From Floccularia luteovirens (lineage: Eukaryota > Basidiomycota > Agaricomycetes > Agaricales > Squamanitaceae): a stretch of DNA of 64,000 nucleotides. The stretch's first letter is position 1; each line of letters begins with the position of its first letter. Below are positions 55,335 to 64,000 of this stretch, in pieces. A program made the position numbers and the translations under genes. The notes beneath the pieces were generated by a model. The model worked only from the letters and a program-made list of their open reading frames with translations, ran no database searches and was not told where the DNA came from. The stretch lies in assembly GCA_009739215.1 (NCBI GenBank), contig VSJF01000008.1:186001-250000 (forward strand). The letters run 5' to 3'.

Positions 55335-56413
55335 CATTTAGGGTACTATATATTTTTCTTTCTTATGGACTTTTTGTACAGTGCCCTTGTGTCTACCCCA
55401 CCCCCGTCTCTCCTTATCTACCTCTACCTTCTAGAAGCAGCTATATACCGCTACCGGAATCACAAATACCCCCTCGCACTACTCACACAGACTCACAGAC
55501 CCGAGACAATACTTATAAAACCACTCTTTGATTAAACCTTGGTCCCTTTTTACTTCTTCTATTAGTTAGATCTGTAGTTTCGGTTATTATTTTTTTTACT
55601 TTTTATATCTAGAAAAAAAAGAAATCGTAGCATTAGCGTAACGATTAAGAATACAGAGGAACTATAACAATAACAGCAGGGAAACATTCATATGTGTATA
55701 CTTTAGCGTACGCGTTCCTTTACATAAAAATATCGACAAAAAGGGGGGGAAATAAGATTTGGAGTAGTGTTTACTTTATTTAGGTTATTAGGGTGAGTAA
55801 GTTTATTGTTTGGGGGTATTTGATGCATGTTCACACATGATAAGTTATGGCCTCGGGTATAGTCGGAGTATCAAAACCGGTGTGACCTCATTGCGGTTAC
55901 GTTGTCCTGATATAGCAGACGCCCTCGGAAAACTGAGCATGCAGTACGAGACTAGAATGAAACTTGTTTCCCCCTGGTCTTGGCCAAGGTCGTACATGAT
56001 AGTAGATCCATGACAGCTTGTTTCTGAGCAAGGGTTAGAGATAAGAGCCAAGAAGAAAGTGAATAAGAGAAGACGCAGTTGTGGAGATAAAGAATTTGAG
56101 AAGGAGGGGGGGATGCCATTCAGATATTTTGGATTAGACCGGGTATATACGGTGTATTTATTTTATTTTATTTTCTATGTTTTTTTTATGACGCTTACAT
56201 ACTCCATTCCAATCGACTGACTGACTTACTCTCACTCACACACTCTCTCGCTTTTCTTTCCTCCCCGTTCCCTCGTTCCCTTTTCTTGTATTCTTTTCTG
56301 TCTTTCCGGAATTATCACCAAACCTATAACAAACACAAAACCTCCATATAATCTTTAACATCAAATCACCATCAACTCGGTTCCTGAACGTTTAACTCCA
56401 AATCCCAAAAAGA
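55335..56413. other. Intergenic: 3' UTR of the flippase and promoter of the Zn2Cys6 gene
   Basis: A strong pyrimidine-rich stretch (56215-56310) precedes the next gene. A short plus-strand frame at 55810 has no support. Confidence 0.5.
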
Positions 56414-59400
56414 ATGCCGCCAGTAACAACTGCAGATACGCAGCATTTGGAACAACAAGCGTCCTCGTCATCTTCTGCCTCGATCTTGAAAGAACGGAGG
56501 TTCAAGTTGAGCAGGTGAATCTTCTTTTTGTTTACATCCCATATCCGCGGATTGCGGAGCTTGGGTATGAGATACTGAATATCATCACCTTGTTATCTCT
56601 ACAGAGCCTGTGATCGATGCCGGTGAGTTTATACGGGTGCAACCCCCCCCACTCGTATTGAAAGTTGTTGACCTCTACTAGTCGGAGAAGAATCAAGTGT
56701 GATGAAGGTCATCCTTGTCAGGCATGTCTCACAGCAAACTCTGCTTGTACTTTCGAAGAACCAGGGAAGAGAACCCATCCACATAAATCAAAGTCAGTTC
56801 GTTGCTGTCAATCTTTATTCTACAATGTTACTAACCAATTGTAAATCATAAGGCGGACAGCAACATTGGAAGACAGAATGCACCACCTTGAAACATTGAT
56901 TCAAGCAATTCCCCCTGCGGTGTTTGCAGCGGGTGGGATCCTACCGCCAACTATACCTCCTTCGCACATGCCTGCTTTACAAGAAAACCCACATAGTCCA
57001 GTTACTCCCTTTGTTTATCCAGCAGGACTGCCCTCTGGAGTTCCGCCACCTTCTCTTCACGTGTTTCCATTGATGAATCCTTCTACTCATTTCACTCGGG
57101 ACGAGAAACCTCAACCTGGGAGCCCACATGCCTCCTTCGGGATCTCCCCACATACGCTGCTGCATGGGTACCCGCAGCTAGGCTTGGGTTTGAATAACAG
57201 TAACAACCCACAGGCAACAACCATAACACCCGATCAATTAGCTGAAGAAACCTCAAGGATGTCATTGACTGCAAGTTATTTATATTTTGATGATGAAGGT
57301 TATACGAGGTGGCAAGGAGAGACATCTGGACTTCCTGTACTTGATCTTTTGGTGGAGCGACATACACCAGCTGAGAACAAGAATAGGAGCGAGCATCAGT
57401 TGCACCCGCATCATCGACAGTTACAGCAACAACATCAACATCAACAAGCGCAGCAACAGCAAAAACAACAGCTTGGTGACTTGGATTCGATGTCGGTTTC
57501 GCCCTCCGCTACTCCTAATACGGATTGGTTTCCCAATAGGACTCCCCGGAGGACTGATGTTAACCCTCAGACGTTATGGAAATTGATTACTTCCTGTATT
57601 ATGCCGGAACTTATGGATAGGTCGGTTATATTCTGTAATTTGATGCACTTTACTGATTGTCTGACTTTTGGATTAGTCTGGTACAATGTTACTTGTCTAC
57701 TTCTTATTATATTCTCCCATTCTTGCACGTCCCCACTTTTCCTTGCAGTACGTCTCCTTTTTACTTCCATCCCATGATCTAATATAATTTTCTGAAAGGA
57801 TTACGGTAACCCACAAAAATGGGGAGAACCAGGATTTGCAGCATTTATCGTCGCAATTTGTTGTCTCGCTTCACGACATATGGATGATCCCCGAGTTCGT
57901 GCAGATCCCCATGATGGAATCTCCGCAGGTACACAATGGTTTGAACTCTTCAACCGGCTCCGTACACTTCCGATTGCCGATAGGCCTACCCTCTATAACA
58001 TTCAAGGAAACTTGATTGCTGCAGTTTATGCAGTTGGGTTAGGAAAAATCTCAAAAGCCGCCGCACTTTTAGGGGAATCTATCACAATGTGTATAGACGC
58101 AGGGTTACACCGTTCAGCTGATACCTATGACATATTCGATGCAATCGAAGATGAAGTCCGGAAACGAACGTTCTGGTGTATTTACATATGGGATAAACAA
58201 CTAAGTGCACATTTTGGGAGACCAGCGATGTTGAGGTTGAGAGATTGTGATGTTTCGGAGCCTGCACCTGTTGATGATGAATGTATCACGAGGGATGGGG
58301 TTTCGCCGCCGCCACAGTCGAATGGAGGGACGGAGTGTAGGTTGAGCGCGTTTATCGTTTCGTTGCGGATTATGGTCGTTCTTGAATCTGTCCTGGATGT
58401 TCCACCTGCGAGACAAGCCGATGACCCGAGTTCTTCATTCTTCTTGTTACGGGCTACCAACGTATTGTCGGGGTCGAATAGGAGGTTCAAGGAGATGAGA
58501 GAAGAAGAAGCACTATTGGATGACATTAATCGGAACATACCAATGTACTGGGCACATTCACAGGAAACACTTTCCAGTGAGGATACGATTAGGTTGACAC
58601 AGGCGGAACGGTTACATTGTGCGGAACAGTTTGTGAGGTTGTTGATTTATAGGCATAGGTTTAGCGAGCTTGTGGCGGAGAGGACTGCGGGTGGTAGTGA
58701 AGATGAACAAAGAGAGGAGGAGAAGGAAGCAATGATTGCTGCGCATAACTCTGCGTTGGAGATTGTTGCTGCTCATTTAAATATTGCGAAGAAAGGGCTT
58801 ATGACTTATTGTAAGCTTTTTATCTTTGTTGACTTGTTTGTTTCTATTCATTGTTTTTTTTTTGAAGACGGTGTACACGTTATCCACCAATTAACGCAAG
58901 CAGGAAGAACACTAGTGGCGATTCTATTGTGTTGCAAAACCGATGCGTTACAATACCTGATACCACCTGGATTAGATGCACTTCGATCCTGTATTGGGTT
59001 GTTGAGGCGGTTTAGTGGGAGATATGTGTGTGGACTTCGATCTGGTGATCTCATGGAAGAGTTCTGTCGACGTGAGTGATTTCTTTTCTTGGTTTCCATT
59101 CCATCTTTTTTTCCCACTACCACTTTACGCTCGAGTCAGAACCTGAATCATTCTAGTTTATAAAACTTTGCTTTTTAATTGGGATTTCAATTCTTAATTA
59201 TAATTTTTCTTGCAGTTACAAATATTCCCTTGGAAACGACACGAGATGGGGAAGGTGTTTCGAATACGACGCGTCCGCCATGGATACGGCCCATACGTAA
59301 AAAAGCAGCTTCTTCTCCAGCCAACGCAACCAACGCCGCCACTACGACAACGAGTAGGTCTACGAGAAGTGACGACTCGGCGTCACAACACAGTAGTCCA

Positions 59401-60018
59401 GAAGCGTTTTCGCCATCGGATTTTTTCGTTGACAGCGTGAACGTCTCACCTCCAAATAATGCGAATGGAGGTGTGCCGACGGTGTCAGGGGCAACAGGTG
59501 TCAGCGCGACTACGGGAACGGTGGCGGGACCTGGAGCTAGGCCGGGATCGGGAGGATCTTCGGATGTGGGATCACCTTCGCAGTATGGTAATGCTGGAAA
59601 CTCGCAAGGTGGAGCGGGTTTTATGGATTCATCTGTTGATGTAGCGGGAGGGAACAGGGGAGGAGTGGGGGGAGGTGGGGGGAGGATGGATATGATAAGG
59701 GAGGACACGCCTAATCATGGGCACGGGATGTATATGTCGCCTGAGATGATGGCGTTGTTTGATGCTAGTGGGGGTGTCGGTGTGGGAGGAGTGCCTGGAG
59801 GCCTTGGGGCCAGTTTGGGGGTTGGCGGGACATTGGATGTCGGACATTTGTTTTCGGCAGAAACGTTCTTGCAACAAGCGACTTCGCCAACACATCTGCA
59901 ACAACAGCAACGGCAGTATCAACAACACCAGCAACATCAACAGCAGCAAAGGCAGGGACAGAATGGGTTTGTCGGGGCTGGGTATATGAAATTGAATGGA
60001 TTGGTTACCTCACCGTGA
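56414..60018 (+). CDS. Zn2Cys6 fungal transcription factor
   Basis: This is a nuclear regulator with an N-terminal binuclear zinc cluster. Exon 1 starts MPPVTTADTQHLEQQ, and the zinc cluster, spread over three exons, is [28 protein letters not shown] (C-x2-C-x6-C-x5-C-x2-C-x6-C). A linker and the dimerisation-like helix RTATLEDRMHHLETLI follow. The middle has Gln/His runs. From about 57880 the fungal-specific transcription factor domain follows (FIVAICCLASRHMDDPRV, AAVYAVGLGKISKAAALLGE, AIEDEVRKRTFWCIYIWDKQ, LSAHFGRPAMLRLRDCDV). The C-terminal third is Gly/Ser/Gln-rich. The join between the exon ending HVPTFPC (57751) and the exon starting DYGNPQKWG (57799) is one base out with the available GT-AG sites. 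The target genes are unknown; the closest architecture is that of XlnR-like regulators. Confidence 0.92.
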
Positions 60019-60466
60019 AAAAAAATCAGATTATTTCTTTCTTTATTTTGATTATTTTGTTGTAATGATAATTGGATCTGAGATTTGGATTATTATGGAT
60101 TCCCTTTGTTGCGTGGTTACTATATACGGATCTTCCTTTCAATCGCTTTACTTTGACTTTTCCACAACTTATCGAGTCAAACAAGTCAGTTCCCACCTCT
60201 CCCCATCCTCATCGACAATTCAGCGAGGGAAAAGGTAATTGTTAGTTGTGTGGAAGGGAACAATAAGACAACAGGGAACAGTCCCGATATAGGAAGATCT
60301 GGTGATCTCTTCCTTTTTGTTTCTTTTTAATTTAAAGATAAAGGAAGTTATATTTATCGTTATAGCCCTTCTCTTATTGTCTTTGCTTTTCCTCTTCACA
60401 AGCCCTCCACTCCTCCTTTTCCTCCTCTTTCTTCCCTCCTTTCATCATCGATAACCAACCAACAAT
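60019..60466. other. Intergenic: promoter of the F-box gene
   Basis: A C/T-rich tract at about 60385-60440 lies directly before the start codon. No gene is visible. Confidence 0.5.
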
Positions 60467-62828
60467 ATGAGGGGCACCAACACATCCGCGATACACACTC
60501 TACCAATCGAGTTGCTCTCCTACATCTTCACTCTTTCCACACATAGTCCTTCTCCCTGTCCCGACTCAAACGACTCACATCGTCCACCACCATTCAACAC
60601 CGATAGCGTGAAAGCACCTCTCCATCTGTCATGTGTAAACCGGCATTGGCGCCGTGTTGCTCTCGATACACCGGGTCTTTGGACTAGTCTATGTGTCACA
60701 CTGGAGATGATTGAAGTTTGGGATACTTCATTATTGTATCAAGAAGATCGATTGGAATTGGAATATAATGGTGCGTTTTTAGTTGTGTAGTAATGGTAAT
60801 CCAATTCAGGGTGCTAACCGAGCCACTCCCCCCCTGTCGGTATGATATGTTTCCAGAAAAGGCAATTCCAAAGGCAAATGCAAATATGAAGACAAAGACA
60901 TCGACTGTATCGGCGGTAGGGATGAGTGTGTTGAACAAGTCACATTTGTTGACTTATCTCGCACTGTCGAGGAATTATCCTTTGGATATCCTTATTGATG
61001 CGAGGGACCAGGATTGGGATTTCTTCGAACCAGAGTTGGTGTCTTCTTTGTTCTAATCCAAAAGTGAAAAAAAAAATTTTCTTATTCGTTCTTTCATTTT
61101 AGGATTCCATCAGAATATGGAGGCAATAACTACACACCTCCATTCTCCACATCCCATATGAAAACGGTCATCTCCATTCTTCTTCCACACATTTCCAGAT
61201 GGCGGTCTCTCAGCATATTCACTGATTCATGGGCACCCATGTATACCGCTCTCACCTGTATCAACCCTACTCTCACGACTTTTGGAGCACCGAGGTTGGA
61301 GAGTTTGACCTTGATGAGGTGCAATGATTTTGTTAGTTATGCACCGGAGTTCCAACCTGCCGAAATGCGGGAACCAGCATTTTTGAAGGTGCCGGCGTCT
61401 TCTTCAGGGGGGAAATATAGAAATATCTTGCCGAAACTCCAACATCTTACCTTACGAGGTGTTCACGCGGATTGGACTTCCCTAGGCGCTGCTTTGGCTC
61501 TTTCGAGGAAAGGTTTACGCACACTGGAGATGTCATCACATTGTACAGATGTCCGGCCGTCGTTATATGAGTTTCATCATATTTTGTCATCATGTCCTGA
61601 TCTCGAAGAACTTGCAATTACCGGTTCTGGACCATACATACCCGAAAGCGAGGATATCACAACACCGTCATCACTTTATCACCAACTTAACGCGAACATC
61701 AATCCAAATTTGAATCTTGATGTTGACATGATTGTTAACAGCATTGATCATAATCTGGAACCAGTCCCCCTGCAATCCCTACGCCAACTGACAGTAGGAT
61801 ATCGTTCTTCCGCTGAGGCTCAATTGATTTTGGGACTTGTACATGCACATGGTGTCAAGGCGTTAAATTTGGAAGATGCGACATACCCTGGGGATACGGA
61901 AGATGTTGATTCGAGTCCTTTGATGAGGTTTCTTGGGAACAGTCTCTTGGAGGGCTCAGACGAAGTAGAAGAGGCAGAAAGTGACGAAAAGTATCTGGTA
62001 GCGTATCAGGTCCCTGATCTTGGGCTGACTTATCAAGTTGCGCTCGGATCCACACATAAATCCAGTACGACAGTAAACTCAAGTTCAGGAGAAACATCGA
62101 CAACATTGTTCCCCTCCCTTCGTCAACTTTCGCTGCGGAACGTTAAATCATGTGTCCAACCGATTAGAGGATTTTTATACTCCTTGAAATGTCTTGAAGA
62201 ATTGGAATTCAGTGGGATGTCAATGGGTGCTGTCCACGCTCTCTTCCCATCTCTTCCATCCACGACTATGGACCGATGCCAGATACCTTGTCCTCAACTT
62301 CACGCACTCTCAATAAAGAATATCGGGATCTTGCGTAAAGAGGATGTCGAGTTCTTACTTGAGGATCTACCAAATCAAAGACGACACGGCGGGTCGTCCG
62401 AGCCGGGGTTGTTGAAAGAGGTGGATGTTTATGTTGACACTATTACTTTTGGAGATTCCTCCCCCTCGGTTGAACGCCTCGGAGCTGAATTCGGGGCCGT
62501 TGTTCAGGAGGATGAAGATAGCTGGGAGTTCCTAAGAAGAAGTGGAAGCGGGAGCACGATGAGGGTGAAGGTCTTTAAACAGAACCTTTCGGAATCCTCA
62601 CCAAGTCTTGATGACGCCGACATTTTTGATGTTCCCAGCGGAGATGAAGATGAGTACGAGTATGGTGGTGGATATGAAGAAGATCCCATGGAGGTCGAAG
62701 CTGCCTTCAAGGTTGGAGGCGTGTTTAACGATCCAGTTTTCGATGCGTATTATTCGTCGAGGTCTTTTAATCCTGGATTCGCTTTGGGTCTAGGTGTGAG
62801 TGTCGGTCAGGGTGTGTATGTGAGGTAG
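60467..62828 (+). CDS. F-box protein with leucine-rich-repeat-like C-terminus
   Basis: This is a likely substrate receptor of an SCF ubiquitin ligase. The N-terminus has an F-box: IHTLPIELLSYIFTLS, and after a Ser/Pro-rich insert LHLSCVNRHWRRVALDTPGLWTSL. Two introns follow: the first splits a Glu codon and leads to KAIPKANANMKT; the second probably uses GT at 61039-61040 and leads to IPSEYGGNNY. The long last exon has repeated hydrophobic strands (ISRWRSLSIFTD, LESLTLMRCNDF, LQHLTLRGVHAD, LRTLEMSSHC, LEELAITGSG, LRQLTVGYRS) typical of degenerate leucine-rich repeats, and an acidic C-terminus. This architecture is very common in large F-box families of Agaricomycetes. The length is about 735 residues and it reads without frame errors. 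The target is unknown. Confidence 0.88.
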
Positions 62829-63448
62829 AAATCCCTCCCTCCAACTCGAAGGTGCTGGGTAGTATCTTTATTTCGTTCTTATTTGTTTCTTTTTCTTGTG
62901 TGTATGTGTAATAAAACAATGTGTAACTGTAGTTTTTTTTTGCTTTTGTACATAAAGTCAATCCGGGCCTCAAATGTTGTTTTTTTTTGTAGATTATAGA
63001 TGAATAGAAACATCTGAATCTTTGTATTACTTTTTTGGTTGGAAAGAAATCACACTGTCGACGTCGGACGAAGCTATCCGTTTTAGTCGGTTTAACACAA
63101 AATTTTGGTAAAGGTATATGTCGTATTTTGTATCTAAGGAGGGGGGAAAGAGCCCGCAGACTGGTTTTTGGTTGATAAACGGGTGTGAATTGAATAGACA
63201 TTCAGTTTTATTGCATCGTTGAAGAGAAAGAAAGTTTTCTGTTCCGCATTATTATGTCGTTCAATGAATCCTTAATGAAATGGTGTTGGAAGCTCAGAAC
63301 AAGCCCAGAAGGCACCGCCAACCCCTTTAAAGGAAGATGAGTCGTCGTTATGATAGTGGACACTGTTAGCGCTTTTTGAACAAAAGTTGCAACCAAAAAT
63401 AATTCAATGATGTCACCGTCGGGTTCTGCCAAAACACATTAATTCTAC

Positions 63449-63490
63449 CATGTGTATTCAGTTGATAAATCTATCAACTAAACACACATA
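63449..63490. repeat. Palindrome 1 (19-bp arms, 4-base loop)
   Basis: The left arm 63449-63467 and the right arm 63472-63490 are complementary at 16 of 19 positions (core AGTTGATA/TATCAACT) around the loop AATC. It is related in sequence to palindrome 2. Confidence 0.8.
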
Positions 63491-63569
63491 GGCTGTCGAG
63501 AAACCGTTGTAAACAATGAGAGCAAAAATTGCAACTGAAGGTAGTTTAATGTCATCATAAGATTTCTGC

Positions 63570-63635
63570 TATATGCATTGAGTTGGTAAATCTTTTTGAC
63601 AACTTTCAAAAAAATTTACCAACTCAATGCATATA
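63570..63635. repeat. Palindrome 2 (perfect 22-bp arms)
   Basis: The left arm 63570-63591 (TATATGCATTGAGTTGGTAAAT, first 20 bases TATATGCATTGAGTTGGTAA) is exactly complementary to 63614-63635. The 22-base spacer itself begins with TTTTTGA and ends with TCAAAAA, so the hairpin can extend further inward. Confidence 0.9.
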
Positions 63636-63699
63636 CGCTATGGAGAAATTATTGGACAATGACCGAAAGCAAGTTTAATACGTTCCTAAGGCATTACCA

Positions 63700-63799
63700 G
63701 GTCATTATTGATATCACGGACATCGAGTTGGGTCAGTTTAGCATGTACATGTCCATGCGAAACTGATCCAGCATGACATCCAGGACATCAACAATGACC
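63700..63799. repeat. Long imperfect inverted repeat (about 100 nt)
   Basis: The left half begins GGTCATTATTGATATCACGG and the complement of the right half begins GGTCATTGTTGATGTCCTGG. About 40 of 52 positions agree, with the axis near CATGTACATG. Several mismatches would be G:U pairs in a minus-strand RNA. Confidence 0.75.
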
Positions 63800-64000
63800 A
63801 TATGAAAGCATGAAAGATGACCTATGTAGAGGAAGCAACATGACTAACTTTTTTAATGGCTAGGTGAGTCGTTATTTAAGTAAGTGGGGTATAGTTTCAG
63901 TTTCTTGTTTCATCTCAGTGAAACAAATGTGGAAAAGACAACACTCACTCAGCTAAGATATTTTGGAACTGTGCTCACCGTTCAAACCAATTAAATACTG

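Larger units (their letters stand above)
62829..64000. other. Non-coding end of the window with inverted repeats
   Basis: No gene is visible. Several T-runs occur after the F-box gene. From 63340 onwards there are two diverged tandem units each holding a palindrome, and a larger imperfect inverted repeat at 63700-63799 (listed separately). Confidence 0.55.

Noticed and set aside
59187..59708. 173-codon minus-strand frame opposite the Zn2Cys6 gene
   Set aside because: It is a shadow of the Gly/Ser-rich coding sequence on the other strand.

Overview
The window looks like nuclear DNA of a basidiomycete fungus of the mushroom class (Agaricomycetes). The evidence is multi-exon genes with GT-AG introns of about 45-70 nt, class I hydrophobins with conserved intron phases, GT61 glycosyltransferases, a secreted GH1 glucosidase, a Zn2Cys6 regulator, an F-box protein and a P4-type flippase.

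Layout. 0-9.4 kb: four intradiol ring-cleavage dioxygenase copies on the + strand (the first cut by the window edge) interleaved with three class I hydrophobin genes on the - strand. 10.5-15.1 kb: two paralogous four-helix membrane proteins of unknown function, about 2.75 kb apart. 15.5-26 kb: a large chromodomain/coiled-coil protein, mitochondrial dihydrolipoamide dehydrogenase, a small Kre9/KNH-like surface protein and an AGC-like protein kinase. 26.6-34.4 kb: three - strand genes in a row, namely a cytochrome P450, a GH1 beta-glucosidase-like protein and an FAD aromatic-ring monooxygenase. 36-49.1 kb: three GT61 glycosyltransferase copies, with one intact MAPEG glutathione transferase and a decayed MAPEG copy, in repeated units of about 5 kb. 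49.6-62.8 kb: a Dnf1/2-like P4-ATPase, a Zn2Cys6 transcription factor and an F-box protein, all on the + strand. The last kilobase holds no gene but three inverted repeats.

How the genes might act together is inference. The FAD monooxygenase, the ring-cleaving dioxygenases, the P450, the glutathione transferase and the GH1 enzyme would suit oxidation, conjugation and cleavage of plant aromatics. The hydrophobins, KNH-like protein and GT61 enzymes are cell-surface functions. No pathway is proven.

The most striking property is not a gene. Up to about 48 kb most conserved genes, including housekeeping ones, can be read only if the frame is changed by one base at several points, nearly always in the sense of an extra base and often in a short homopolymer. 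The flippase of roughly 1,500 residues and the F-box gene to the right read cleanly. Either the left part carries uncorrected sequencing insertions or it is a strongly decaying region. Some copies (dioxygenase B, GT61 copies 1 and 2) also carry deletions or substitution stops that look like real pseudogenisation.
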